DNA of 64,000 bases, taken from Diadophis punctatus similis. Its lineage: Eukaryota; Chordata; Lepidosauria; Squamata; Dipsadidae. The DNA lies in NCBI GenBank assembly GCA_023053685.1, contig JALIGW010000005.1, positions 28,818,501 through 28,882,500 on the forward strand. The letters are read 5' to 3'. A program made the translations under genes and the position numbers. The notes beneath the pieces are model-generated. The model was given only the letters and a program-made list of their open reading frames with translations, ran no database searches and had not been told where the DNA came from. This document shows positions 1-12,182 of this stretch, in pieces; the stretch's first letter is position 1, and every line of letters begins with the position of its first letter.

Positions 1-385
1 AAGGGAAACTGCAGTATGTCACTCTTTGACTTCCCTTCCACAAAATTCAGATTTGGTTTGAAGGAAAAGAGCTGTTGTGTCAAATATTTCACTCCTCTCC
101 ACAAGAAAGAGAAATAAAGAACAGAGGGCAAAGTTGTGGTGCCATCCAAAGCAATATTCCCCTAGGCTTCACCTGTGGAATCGATGAACAGCGCCCCAGT
201 GTAGCTTTTCATGTGAGGTGGTCAGTCACTGGACAAGTTGTTCCTACACAATGAGAGGTGGAAACAGTCTTCTTGGGCTGACCACTAAGGTTCAGATGGC
301 ATGATAGAGATTTAAAAATGGCAAGAAAAATATATTGTACTTCTTTCAATTTTTGCCTTGAGTAACAACAACAAAAAAAAGATGC
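1..385. other. Unassigned flank
   Basis: Nothing recognised. The sequence is non-repetitive up to a CR1 3' end that begins near 386; the A-rich stretch at 366-380 may be part of that CR1 tail, since the element lies on the minus strand. Confidence 0.5.
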
Positions 386-918
386 AAAATATAGAATAAT
401 AGAGTTGGAAGGGACCTTGGAGGCAGTAGTGGGTTCTAAAACCTGTTGCTACTGGTTCTTGCGCGTGCTCATGTGTGCACACAATGCTTCTGCACATACA
501 CAGAAGCTTCTGCGCATGCTCAGAAGCATCACGGGTGGGTGGGCAGAGCCTCCCGCCACCGCCGCTACCGGTTCACAGAACCGGGCTGAACCGGGAGCAA
601 CCCACCGCTGCTTGGAGGGCTTCTAGTCCTATCCTCTCTCAAGCAGGAGACCCTATACCATTTCAGACAAGTGGCTGTCCAATATCTTCCTAAAAGCCTC
701 CAGTGATGAATCACCCACAATTTCTGAAGGAAAGTCATTCCACTGGTTAATTGTTCTCACTGTTAGGGAGTGTCTCCTTAGTTTTAGGTTGCTCCCCTCC
801 TTGATTAGTTTCCATTCACTGTTTCTTGTCTTGCATTCTGGTGCTTTGGAAAATAGGTTGACCCCTCTTCTTTGTGGCAGCCCCTTAAATATTGGAGCAC
901 TGCTATCATGTCACTATC
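386..918 (-). mobile_element. CR1 LINE 3' end, 5'-truncated, carrying a nested hAT MITE
   Basis: Read on the minus strand this is the end of CR1 ORF2 and its short 3' UTR. The terminal motif (plus strand AGAGTTGGAAGGGACCTTGG at 401-420) is the conserved CR1 3' end also seen at 27.8, 40.7 and 50.1 kb. The body around 620-917 matches the 50.1-kb copy phrase by phrase (CACTGGTTAATTGTTCTCAC, TGCATTCTGGTGCTTTGG, GTGGCAGCCCC). It is cut at 424-610 by a MITE and fades near 918. Old and non-coding; the 5' truncation is typical of LINE retrotransposition. Confidence 0.85.
424..610. mobile_element. hAT-type MITE, 187 bp, nested in CR1
   Basis: The ends are CAGTAGTGGGTT and AACCCACCGCTG, imperfect inverted repeats of the CAGnGGTGGGTT type. 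They are bounded by a perfect 8-bp duplication CTTGGAGG at 416-423 and 611-618. An 8-bp duplication with CAG...CTG ends is the hallmark of hAT transposons. The interior has GCATGCTCAGAAGC-type inverted repeats and ACCGG-rich ends, and no coding capacity, so it is a non-autonomous element mobilised in trans. It interrupts the conserved CR1 terminal motif and is therefore younger than that CR1. Confidence 0.92.
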
Positions 919-3185
919 ATGTTTGACTAGTAGTAGTGGTGGAAGAATGGGGATAAATATACTTTCTTTGAAAACTGAAGTGCCTATCTACAGCAGACTC
1001 TTCTAAAGATACTGAACAGCATCACCTTGGGTAGAAGAGCTGGACTTCTGGAGATTGCAATGAGTAGAGCCTTATATTATACCATAACATGTAAGAATTA
1101 GTAATTTTTGTATCAGTGTATGAAGAAGTCTCAGTGTTATAGCCCTTGAGCTAATGAACTAGCTTTTCTATGGTCCTCTTGAACACTTGATTATGAAATC
1201 CCTGATATAACTCATAATGAACCTGAAGACATCCATGTTCAATGCACAGGAATCCACAGATCAACATGGAGAAGATGCGGGAGGAGGAGTTTACATATGT
1301 GATCTCTCTTCCAGTCTTGCACCTTTATGGCAAAAATTGCATAGATTTCTGATCTACTTTTGGAAGCTAATTTGGAATAGCACAGTTGTCCTGTGCAACA
1401 AACCAGATTTCAGTCTGGCAAGTGCCATGGAGAGAATCCAAAAAGGGAAAGCAGTTTTGGGGATCAGCTGCTTCCTGGAATGTGATTGATAATGAATGGT
1501 TGTGTCTGTCTGTAAGGAATATTTCATGGAATAAATAATCAGCAGACAATAAGTGCTCTAAGCAACTTCTGTATGAGAGGAAGGATATAAATCTAAAAAC
1601 AAACAAACTGTTTAGTAGAATTCATATGAAAGGATACTTTTAAGGAACTCAACCCATTTTATTATACTGAAGAGTAACAACTCAAATGTTTATCTTAAAC
1701 CATCATAAATGGTGATTGTGGAGAAACATCAGTGTAAAACAATGCAAATAAACATCAAAAGCCTTTATTTAAAATGTATTTTTTATCTAATAATAGGTGG
1801 GGGTTTTTTTTGAGAAAACTTGAAATTCAAGAAATTACTATTGTTCTTCCAGGCAGATTATGTACAAGCAACACATTTAATCATGTTTATAATTAATTAT
1901 TCTGATTATAGTGACAACAATATAATAGTGCTTTCCTACACTAATTGCATAATTGGTTCTATTTTGTTCTTAATCTCTTTGTTATTTGGACCAAATAAAA
2001 ATAGCTATTTGGAAATCACACCTCTGAATGTTATAGTCAGATATTAAATTGATTTTATTATTAATTTTAGAGTAAAGTTTAATTCATATCTTTTTAACAT
2101 TCTGTACTGAACTCTTTTTAAACTAGCTATTCTGAAGTACTTCAGAAGTACAAAGATGGAACATTAAAAAAATCTATAATTCCATTTAATCTTTATTTTT
2201 TACAAAACTGTAAGACTTATTTAGTTTTGAAAAACTAACACCCTCCACTGCATAAATCTATAGCACGTGACTGCAATATGCAGAAAACTGCTTATCATCA
2301 AGTACTCCAGAAAAGTTAGGATTTCCAAATACAGAGAGCCTCTTGCCATTCACTAAATATATTCAGATCTCTAAGAACAGACAGTGTTACTCAATTATGT
2401 TGTTCCCAGAACAAAGCTGCATGTTTGATTCTTCTCTGCAGAATTGCTTAAAAGAAACTGGGTCAACTAAAAATAGTAGACAAACAGCAGATAGGATGCA
2501 AAGCTGTTTTATTGTTGCAGGGTAAAATTACTTAGTGCTAAAGATTAATGATCATAAATGCTGAAGTTCCTTGTTCAAGGATGAATATTACAAGATGGAT
2601 CTATTACCTTTTAGGGGAAAGGCAGAGGGTCGACTTGCAGTGATGTTCCTTTGTTGCCAGTTAGCATCAAATATGTGCTGTTCATCTGTTATTTTACCTA
2701 GTTTCACACTTGGAAAGACCTTAGTCCTTAGTGATGGTTCAAATTTTCTGTAGCAAATTAATATTACTTTAACAGTGTGCTTTGCCAAAATTACTAGCTC
2801 CTTTTCTCACAATGGCCTGAAATAATTCTGTGTTTTACTTCCTTATCCGATTGTGATGGTTTGCTCATTCTATAGGCCTCCCTTATTTTGCTGACATGGA
2901 AACCATTCATTGGAGGGAGTCATGCCAATTTTTTTTTATGAGTTCTGCATTGTGAGAAAGCAAGCCTTTGTACTTCAGGTTGGTTTGCTTTCCCTTGTCC
3001 ATAATCTGGTTTAGAAACACCATTTTTGGTAAGCTTTGCTTTGTTGATATTTCATACTTTTCATCATATCTTCCTGCCCATTGACCAACTTTTGGTAGTT
3101 GCAGCCATCCATCCATTTGTTATTTATGCATTAGAATAGAACCAGAATTCTTCCTTTTTGAGTCTAATGGAAAAAGACCTGGACA
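919..3185. other. Unassigned AT-rich stretch
   Basis: No repeat family or gene recognised. The longest open frame is 90 codons (1217-1489, plus), with no motif and no splice-site context that I can defend. It is overlapped by a 79-codon antisense frame, so both are probably chance. Confidence 0.5.
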
Positions 3186-3189
3186 AAAA

Positions 3190-3674
3190 AAAAATGGAAC
3201 TTTGTTACTATATACTGTATGTTGACAGGAGTAAGACTGTTGTATGCACAAAAATGGAAGGACACTTTGATCCCTAACATGGACGAATGGCTGCAGAAGT
3301 TGATGGAGTTGGCTGAAATGGCAAAATTGACTATTTTGATTAAAGAAAAGAACACAAGTACTTTTACTTCCACATGGGGGCCGCTTCTGAACTTTGTGCT
3401 TGAAGTGGAAAAGAATGAAACTTTGATTTTGGGTTTTACCGATTAGATTGATAGATCTTTATAAAAAATGCCTTGTTCATATTATTATGAAAAAACAAAA
3501 AGTTGTGATTTGAGTTATTCTACTACAACGAAGTCGGAAGTCAATGGTTTTTTTCCTTTCTTTTTCTTATCCTCCCTCACTTTTCTTTCCCCTTTTCCTC
3601 CCCACCATTTTCCTATTTACTTTTGTATTTTGTATCTTATTTTATTTTATAACCCAATAAAAATGTTAAATACC
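3190..3674 (+). mobile_element. L1 LINE 3' end: ORF2 C-terminus and 3' UTR
   Basis: The frame 3219-3446 reads like the C-terminus of squamate L1 ORF2: RLLYAQKWKDTLIP, then EWLQKLMELAEMAKLT, then a tail ending LGFTD. This region lies beyond the reverse-transcriptase domain. About 230 bp of T-rich 3' UTR follow, ending in AATAAAAATG near 3656-3665, which looks like the L1 polyadenylation signal. The 5' part is absent, so this is a dead truncated insertion. The related remnant at 4520-4620 gives independent support through the same YxxxWK...IPsmEE pattern. Confidence 0.8.
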
Positions 3675-4519
3675 AATTTATGCATTAGAAGAGTTTCTTT
3701 CAGACATCTGCAGAATCTGATTAAAGAAAATAAGGCAAGAATAAGGCTACATAAAAAAAAGGTGGATTCCACTATTGGGATTCCCATCCTGACAGTTGTA
3801 ACCTCAGTCTACAAATGTCAGCACCCTTTTCCTAAATAAGAGTTCTTCTATATGTCTGTTGAAGTCACCTCCTTTATTCTCTACATTGCTAGATTAATGT
3901 CTGTATGCCTCCGTTTTAACTTTCACTTGTTGCAAATAACTGTCTGAATAGGGTGTTTTTTTCCTCCAGAGAAAACTTAAAGAGGAACTTTTGCACTCAG
4001 TTCCTCATTGTTTTGCTATTTCTATTATTATTATTATTCCTGTAGCAGCACAGCTGGCATTCTTACACTGGATGTTCTGTTAGTCCTTTCACAGGAAAAT
4101 CATATTTTCAGCAATTTAGCAGTAGTACTCTCATCAGAAATTCACAGCGGGATGAAAAAATATCTCAGCTCAGGAGTTAATTACTTAAAAACATGTTCTT
4201 GAAAAATCCATTCCTCCCCTTGGGGCTGTGAGCTAAAAAGAATATCTGTGTAAAATTTCCACCTTTCCCACTATAACTGAAATATTACTCTGTTACAGTG
4301 TTCAATAAAAAATGCAGACAATTTCAATCATAATGTGTATCAATTACTGTTGGTAATTTGGAATGTTTTTAAATGATTATGTTACCCAACTTCCTAAACA
4401 GTTCAGAGCCTTAGTCCGTATGAATTTTGGAAAGGGTTAGCAATCCATTCCCAGTTTAATCTGCAACATTTCTACTAAAGTTTATGAAACACTATATTCC
4501 CTCAAAATATACTGAATGT

Positions 4520-4622
4520 TAACTGCTGCAGGGATAATATATGCCTTTTATTGGAAAAGATGTTTGATCCCTTCTATGGAAGAACAGTTAATTAAGTTGT
4601 GGGAGTAAGCTTCGATTTCTAG
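4520..4622 (+). mobile_element. L1 ORF2 C-terminal remnant
   Basis: A short frame around 4531-4608 encodes IIYAFYWKRCLIPSMEE followed by QLIKLWE and a TAA stop. This is collinear with the L1 ORF2 tail at 3.2 kb. Flanking DNA shows no further L1 similarity that I can follow, so the copy is either very short or heavily diverged. Confidence 0.6.
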
Positions 4623-5165
4623 AATAACTTTATATCTCAGAAGTTAATCTGATACAGAATGTAATTCAAATTGGAACCCATACCTAGATTACAATTCAAT
4701 AATGGATTTGTACCACATCCAGACTTTGAGTTTCTCTCTGCATTAAGTCTACAGTTTCACTTCATAGGACTTCTAAATCAGAAAAGGTTTACTAGTTTGG
4801 GCAGAATGGCAGTTTATCATTTCATTTTATGATTTATTTTGTGCTGCTCAGAGTTCCTGATATTCATATATTGCTAAAAGCTTAAGAGGAATTTTCAAGC
4901 TTTCGAAACAATATGATATAATAATCCTGAAGCAATTAACAATACACTGGAAAATTATGATCTCTATGTCATTTATAAATCCCTTGTTTACTTATTTATA
5001 TTCTATTCTTTTAACTGTTTATATAATTTTATCTAATAACTTTTCTAAAGGAAAGTTCTACCTATCTAAGGTAAAATGATAAAGGGCTAAAAAGTGAATT
5101 AGATCACTTAGCTTATTCTAAGAACAATATCATGCCTTATATAAAATATTCAAAATATTATTGGG
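4623..5165. other. Unassigned AT-rich stretch
   Basis: Nothing recognised between two L1 remnants. It may be decayed L1 3' UTR, but no motif confirms that. Confidence 0.4.
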
Positions 5166-5762
5166 AATAATTACTAAAAGATATAAAAAAGAAAAAAGAA
5201 ATCTACTATTTAATTCTGCATATAACAACGGCAGCACGGATAGCCTATGCTCAAAATGGGAAAAACCAAGAAATACCTAAAGAGGAAGAAGTAATAGGAA
5301 AAATCTTGGGACTGCGCGGAAATGGACAAATTAACAAAAGAGATAAAACAAAAAGAAGAAACGGAATACTACTTAGTGTGGAACAAATGGTACAAATGGC
5401 TAGAGGATAGAAATAGAGAATAAGAAAATGAATAAGAGTAATGAGTTGGAAACTTGGAATATGAATTGGATTATATTAAATAAAAATGTATGTAGAATAC
5501 TATAATGATATAAATAAGAAACACAATATGAAACAGAATATATAGAAAACACAAAGAAACAACTGGGAATTGTAAATGGATATATAAAAATATGTAGAGG
5601 GATAGGAATGGATAATATATAACACTGAAACGGAAATGTTGCAAGAATGTTAATCAGTTTATGCTTTTGGTATATTTTATGTATGTATTTGTATATTTTA
5701 ATGTTATATGTATGTTTGTTTTTTAAAGGAAAAATTAATAAAAATTATTTAAAAAATAAAAT
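5166..5762 (+). mobile_element. L1 LINE 3' end, degenerate
   Basis: Around 5220-5410 a broken frame shows the L1 ORF2 tail pattern: a TAARIAYAQ-like start, IPKEEEVIGKILG, then VEQMVQMARG. Stops and frame changes interrupt it. The remainder is A-rich 3' UTR ending with TTAATAAAAATTATTTAAAAAATAAA near 5734-5759, a plausible polyadenylation signal and tail. The subfamily differs from the 3.2-kb copy, because the UTRs do not match. Confidence 0.7.
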
Positions 5763-6908
5763 ATTCAAAATGTTTACAACAGGCTAATATAGTAAGCTTG
5801 TTAATTTTTTCAGAATAATGATTTTATTATCATTGTAAATAAAGAGATTAGAGATAGATGTGGCAGTCCTGATTTAACATTTTGTCTTGTAAAGAAGGAT
5901 TTCTTGGTCTAAGCTGTTCAAAAAAGTTTTGTAAAGATAAAATTTGATTTTACTCAATGAACATTGCACTGAGGTTTTATGTTATGTCTTATTAGAGGAA
6001 CGGAATAGAAATGTGGAAATTGATAAGATTTTGAACTTAAAATGGCTTTGTGCTCATGGATTATATGAGTCCTAAAAATGCATAAAACTGGACCTCAGCT
6101 TTGATAGAATAGCATTGGTGGAATGCTATTTTCCCTCTGCTTCTAATGCATTATTGTACCAGGAACATACAAGCAGAGATGACACCTACCCATATTAATA
6201 GCATGAACAATTTCTTGTCAACTGGCATACAAGAAACAGTGCTTTGAAAGAGAGGCAGCATTATTTCACATTTTCTCCAATGATCCTTAATTGAACCTCT
6301 GGTATGATATTTAACCTGTACATCTGTCAATCTGTCCTTTTCATTTGTGGGGATCAACATGCACAGGTCACAGGTACATTGGCTGCATAAATTCTCTCTC
6401 ATACTGAGAAAACTCTTGTTTTTAGCATGAAGGAAAAAGTGCCAATTAAAATGAGCTGGGCTATAGGTATTATTTAAAGTGCCTTATTATTGTGTGTTTC
6501 CTTCTCCCTGTGTTTAACAGCAGATCTGTTTATCTGAACACCTGGTCTTCTGAATGGCTGTAGGCAACTCTCCCTTCCTGCACTCCCTCATTCTCTTGGA
6601 GAAATGATATGGTTTGAAATTCTTACAAGATGAACCGTTTTCTTGGACTTCCTTCAAAAGAACTGGGAAAGCTATTAAGAACAATCCAATTAGCCATTGG
6701 TAAATATGAACATTATCTAGTTATTTGTGACCTATAGCATAAGCTGAAGTATGTAGCAAGACTTTGGGGGGATTGCTGTAAGACAGATGCATTAAAGGAT
6801 ATTGTTCAGAATATCAATAATCATACAAATAATATATTGCATGATTTCACAATAGAGGAAGCTGTAAAACTGAAAACTTTCCAAGTAAAAAAAAATGAAA
6901 GGAAAACA
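5763..6908. other. Unassigned stretch
   Basis: No element recognised. The best open frame is 83 codons on the minus strand (6151-6402), without a domain. The region directly before the mariner remnant (about 6860-6908) is A-rich. Confidence 0.5.
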
Positions 6909-7257
6909 TACGAGGAATAATAATCCTCCATACTCACCAGATTTAGCGCCTTCAGACTATCATCTCTTCGGCCCCATGAAAGAGGGTTTGAGAGGCAAAC
7001 ATTATTCCAGTGACAAGGAAGTGAAAACTGCAGTGAAGAAGTGGCTCAAAGAACAGTCAACACAATTTTACGAGACAGGGATACATGCTCTCATTCGAAG
7101 GTGGAACATTGCTATTGAGAGAAACAGTGACTATGTTGAGAAGTAAGGATGTGATCCACAGAGGACCAGCTTCATTTTGATGTATGCTACATGTTCCTGT
7201 GTTGGTAATTATACCTGTCCTAAAGAAAATGGCATTACTTTTTGACTCACCCTCGTA
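6909..7257 (+). mobile_element. mariner-type DNA transposon remnant, 3' half
   Basis: The frame 6895-7146 includes the last catalytic block of a mariner transposase, PPYSPDLAPSDYHLFGPMKE, followed by the usual C-terminus (RGKHYSSDKEVKTAVKKWL ... RWNIAIERNSDYVEK, stop). The D of SPDLAPSDYHLF is the third catalytic acid of the D,D(34)D triad; the first two are missing. The 3' end at 7232-7257 reads CATTACTTTTTGACTCACCC then TCGTA, matching a mariner terminal inverted repeat. A TACGAGG at 6909-6915 could be the other end, with the interior deleted right behind it. The element is dead. Confidence 0.85.
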
Positions 7258-7317
7258 CTTTAAATTATTTAAACTATGAAGATCTGTAGTTCCATGTCTC
7301 TTCTTTTCATTTTCTAG

Positions 7318-7400
7318 TAATGATGACAATGATGATGATGACGATGATGACGATGATGACGATGATGACGACGACGACGATGATGATGATGATGATGATA
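7318..7400. repeat. (GAT/GAC)n microsatellite
   Basis: About 27 trinucleotides of GAT with interspersed GAC. Frames through it give poly-Ile/Val or poly-Asp translations of no significance. Confidence 0.95.
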
Positions 7401-9898
7401 TAAGTCATTACATATAGCAGTACATTAGCTTTTGGCAGAGGGAATTGAGGATTAATGTTGTAGGGTAAAGAGAAAATTGCATTTTTATTTTCATCTAAAC
7501 CAAACATTATATAATCTTAATTATTCTTAGAAAGCCAGTTTGGAAGGGCAGCAAGTTCTCAAATTCATTCTTTATGGGCGTTTTCCTATATATATTTCTT
7601 CTTGCGAGACTAAGTCAAGATATTTTGCTATCTGAGGAGAAGAATAGAAGCCCCTCTAATTCTCTATACAGAAAGTGATTATCTGGCAGTTACACTTATA
7701 CACTGAGGACAGACATATTATCCTCTACACATGTAGAGGGGCTGCAGTGGCAACCCTGGTATGCAGTCTGCATGTAACATCCAGAGGCCTCAGCACTTTC
7801 CTGGCTTAAATTTCAAGAAGAACAGCCACAACCTAAAAAAAAAATTCTCTAGTTGATGGCTTTTGACAGACATGAACAACTAATATCCCATGCCCCAATC
7901 TTGTGGCTACTTAACATTGCATGACAAGGTCAGTCCTGGATGTCTAAGGTCTGGGAAGAATATATAGCACATTTTTTTGGACAGTCCAGTATTTGCTTTA
8001 TACTACTCACTAGTCAGTTCCCCACTCTTGGTCTCTGCCACACAATGTTTTTTCATAATTCTTAACTTAAATTTTTGCATAAACTTGAATGTACTCATTA
8101 AGACATTACAGGATTATCTGTAGTTCATGGTTGAACTATGGAGTCCTTGCTGCCATTTATGCTTACTAGATGGGTAACGAGATACCTGCAAGAAAACAAT
8201 GAAGTTCAGAGAACACTAAGGACTTCACACTACAGGATTCCTTTCCCCCCCTTTATTGTGATACAGTTTTGGATATTAAAAAAGTTGGAATGAATCATCC
8301 TTTGTTTTGCTAACTTGATCTAGTGTGATTTGATAGAATTGTTGTACTACTTCTTTTTCCTTCAGTGAATACACTTTCAGAAACTAAATTTTCCAATCTT
8401 CCGGAACAAAAACTGAAAAACATTGCAGATTCCTCCAAATCACCCTAGCCCTGCTCTGTTTCGGAAGTTATGAACTACACAGTCTGTTTTGATATCCAAG
8501 GCATAAGCCAGCTTTTCTGGAGAATACTAATACTAATATATACATGGTTGTTATGAAGAGGTTTTGCAAGGCAATTAGCTGGCACTGGGCTTAATTCTGT
8601 TTGTGCTTTTCCAATTCAATCGGTTGGCTCTCAGTTTAGACCAGACTCAGTTTAAAGTGCTTTTTAAAAGGAAAGACTTTTAAAGTTCTTAATGGTTTGG
8701 AACTGAATGCCTGAAGAGCCACTTTCTCCTATTGGCACTTTCTTGTCCATACAGTATATGAAACTATTACTATTCAATATATTGGGATGGAGGAAGACTA
8801 TGATAGGGGGAAAAATCTAAATGGCATTCCATCCAGTTTCCCATCAAGGTTCCCCATTTTTGAGAAATCTATTTAAGTATTTTTTAATTCTTCTGATTTC
8901 ATATTACTTTTATACTGTTTAGTTTTACTGTAATTTCAGTTCAGAGGAAGCACATCTAGCGAATAAGTGGACAATCCTTTAGTCTTGTGCCTAACAACTA
9001 TTCTGGAAATTCTTTGGCCGTTTGAAAGGTAGGTGCAATGCTTGACTCCGGTTTAAGGCTTCAGAAGACATGTTAGCATGTTTTCGGCTAGGTTTATTTT
9101 ACAAGCATTCATCAAGAGCCACCCTGTGAAAAATTGAACTATAGTCTGGTTTAAATGCTAGAGACATTGGCAAACTTGGGTGGGGGTTGCATCGTTAAAC
9201 AAATAAAAATTTTAAATTTAAAAACAGAGTGGGAAAAATGCAACCAAAGTCTGGTACTATTATATAGGATTTCTTTTGCCATAACAGAGTAACTGCATTA
9301 AACCTCATGCTCAGAGAAGAAAGCAATCCATAGCTGTTTTTTATGAACTGCACCATGCTACTTAAACTGAAGATAGAACACTTTAGCGTTTGAATGCTCC
9401 TTTCACCCACTCTCAAATTTCTTTCCTATAGATAAAAAACATAGTTAAGGAAGCTCTTCAAAGGTTAGGATTAGGGTTAATTCTGCTACATACAGAGATC
9501 AAATCTAGATGTACTTGGTCTCTGAAACTACCAGTTTCTTAAAACTTAATTTACTACACCATTAGAGGATATGGATGTACAGAAAAATGTGACACATAAT
9601 GGCAAATAAAAAATATGTAGTGACAAATTAAAAAAAAGTAAAGCCAATAGACTAAGGAAATGAAAAAGATGCAAAGAGAACGATGAAGATGACGAGGACT
9701 TGGAAGCTTAGAAGCTAAATCCTACCAAGAACTATTAAAGGAGCTGGTCTAAAGAAGAGAAGACTATAGGGAGATATGAAATCAGATTTCCAATACTCAA
9801 AGGCCTGTCACAGAGTACAGTATTTGGATTTATTTTTCATAGTATCTGAAGGAAAGGACCAGAATCATTGGGAAGCTTAGAGGAGAAACTGCTAGGCC
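7401..9898. other. Unassigned stretch
   Basis: 2.5 kb with no recognised repeat or gene. The longest open frame is 73 codons (9195-9416, minus). A GA-rich patch at 9640-9720 is simple-sequence-like. Confidence 0.45.
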
Positions 9899-10119
9899 TG
9901 AAAGACCAGGGCCACATATCCCAAAGGTGTTTTTTCAAGAAGCAACTGGACTTTCTGGTTTTTCTTTGAAGACGTTTCGCTTATCATCCAAGAAGCTTCT
10001 TGGATAAGAAGAGAAACATCTTCAAAGAAAAAGCAGGAAGTCCAGTTGTCTCTTGAAAAAGCACCTTTGGGACAAACATGACCTGGATGACTGAGAATCT
10101 CCATAGACACCAGGGTCAC
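9899..10119. mobile_element. Palindromic repeat (family A, copy 1)
   Basis: Near-perfect head-to-head inverted repeat. The arms run from CCCAAAGGTG at about 9920 to CACCTTTGGG at about 10070 and meet at ATCCAAGAAGCTTCTTGGAT near 9986-10005. The right flank, ATGACCTGGATGACTGAGAA followed by TCTCCATAGAC, is shared exactly with the copy ending near 33607 and with a fragment at 41240-41275. Each arm carries a GATGAGAAGCGAAACGTC-like motif. Dispersed copies with shared ends mark a mobile element; the superfamily is not certain, and Penelope-like is my best guess. Confidence 0.7.
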
Positions 10120-10344
10120 ATGTTAAGTTCCAATTAAACTGATTTATTGTTCATGCCTATGCACAGGAATCTAGTCAACTATCAGTGCTATTTTGGTGCT
10201 AGATAAGGGTTAACGGAAATCAAGAGGGGTTGGACTTAATCTGCTTGTGGCAATGTGGAGACTCTGGGTTGATTCCACTTTTGACTCCAACCCCAGGCTC
10301 TGCCAGTCCTCCTACAGAAATAAGGACGAGTTTCCTGATTGTGA

Positions 10345-10492
10345 ATGTTATTAAGCAGTAACATAGTCTCCTCCCTAGAATTGTGGATATTCCAAGAGTG
10401 GAGGTTTCGAAGCAGAAACTGGAATGGTGTGATGGGCAGGAAGTTGGACTAGAAGACGCCCAAGATAACTTCTAACATGATGATTCATGAGA
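10345..10492 (+). mobile_element. Possible CR1-like 3' end
   Basis: The phrase GGAAGTTGGACTAGAAGACG near 10440 resembles the CR1 3' UTR phrase GGTTGGACTAGAAGACCTCC seen at 14.2 and 27.7 kb, and is preceded by a plausible ORF2 tail region. The match is short and diverged. Confidence 0.4.
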
Positions 10493-11568
10493 GGTTTAGA
10501 ATTATTGAACTAGGCAGCAAGAACACTGTATAAACTGAAGACAGAAAATCTTGTTTTCATTGTGGACTGATTTTGTGTTTTGTGGCATCATATAGACAAA
10601 TTTGATTGCCTACATGGTAGTCAATTGGTTGAATTAAAAAAAGGTGGAAACTGAAATTGGTTGGGGCTGAGAATATGTCAAATAGCAGTGAGGTGAATAG
10701 TGTAGTTGAGAACTCAAAAAGGTTAATTTTCACTATGAAAACACTTTTTTTAAAAGAAAGGAGTGTAAGAAAATAACATAATTGCCTTCTTAGTAGCAGA
10801 CTGAAAACTTTCCTGCCTTTCATAGTCAAACATGTTAATAAAACCAGGCATCCCAAATACCTTCGATTTAGCCTTTCCCCCCTATAAATTATCCAAACTG
10901 TGTCATTCATATGAATGATTTGGAATAGTAATTGCCAGCTGTACTATAAAGAATGAATCTATGGAAACTAAGAACGGGTTATGGTAGATTTACTGTCAAA
11001 GGCATGATTTATAATCTGGAAATGTATGCAGAAAGAGAGGCCCACCAACTGGGCCTGTATCATCTGAAGCAATCAAATCCCACAAATATAAGGCAATTTA
11101 GCATTACCATTTCCAAGTGTTCCCCACAATAAGGACCCTTGTGTGCTGAAGTTTAATATTCAGAGCAGAAACCACAAACTCTAACAGCCGCTCCTGGTCA
11201 AGATAGTTAATAACAGTTTCCAAGCAATGGCACTTTTGTAATAGTTTTGCTGAAAGCAGCTGGGGATTTATTTGTATGTCTACTTCTCCATCTGAGAACT
11301 AGAACACGATAATGGGTCAGACATCCATTTGCTGAATGTATTGATATAATTTCATCTGAATTTATAATGTGGGAATTATAGCATTGGTAAAAAAATACAA
11401 GCCAATCGTCTTCTCACTATACTACAGCTATTGTAGTTTAAGGAATGAGGGTGGGGGTGGGGGAAGAAGGAATGTGGACTATTGAATATTCCAAGTGCTT
11501 TCCAATGGTTTCTAGAACTGAACATGCAAATTGGGGCTATTTCCATCAGATTCATTAAAGGTATGCTC
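10493..11568. other. Unassigned stretch
   Basis: A 117-codon minus-strand frame (10557-10910) has no recognisable domain and no similar frame elsewhere in the window. I treat it as chance. A G-rich patch is present at 11450-11466. Confidence 0.45.
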
Positions 11569-11660
11569 CAGGGGTGGATTCTAACTTACCTCGCTGCCGG
11601 TTTGCTTCCTCCCGAGCTGTGCTTTCTCCCATGCGCGCATGCGCAGTGCTGAAAAATGGG
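11569..11660. mobile_element. hAT MITE fragment, one end only
   Basis: It begins CAGGGGTGGATTCTAACTTA, the same terminus class as the complete MITEs at 424, 36629 and 52164, then continues with GCCGGTTTGC and a GCGCGCATGCGCA inverted motif. I could not find the opposite terminus or a second copy of GTATGCTC, the 8 bp before the start, so the element is truncated or its far end has decayed. Confidence 0.6.
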
Positions 11661-12182
11661 TTTATGAAAGGTAATCATATCTGGGGCCATGATCTTGAAT
11701 GTGCCCAGCTTGGACTTCCCAGGGCACAAACATGCAGGCACTTGAGGGTAGAACAGAAACACATACATATAAGGAAGATACACAGTATGGAACAGCTGTG
11801 TTTAGATCTTCCCTTATATATACATATATACACATATGCACCCCACTATACTTCAGTATAACACTGAAACCAATCTTGTGTTCAAGAACTCTTTCTCCAT
11901 GGAGATTTTCCAAACAGACTCCCTCTTAACTTTTACATAATTTATTTTCACATCATGTCTGCTGCCAAATCCATCCAACAGGCTCTAAGAAATCCTTCTA
12001 TTTTGGAGCAACCAATAAGAAAAAGAATATTCCACCTTTCATTATGAATTATATTTTCAACAACCCAACCTCCGGCATAGGAACAGTATTGAGACAAGTA
12101 CAAATGTATTACAGCAACTAAGAACACCAGAAAAAAGGACCGCCTATACAACATCTTCCAATAAAATGGGTACTGAGGCAGT

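Noticed and set aside
3468..3839. 123-codon plus-strand open frame
   Set aside because: Lies mostly in the L1 3' UTR and reads through its polyadenylation signal; the Phe/Pro-rich translation reflects pyrimidine-rich DNA.
10557..10910. 117-codon minus-strand open frame
   Set aside because: No motif, no splice or promoter context, unremarkable composition.
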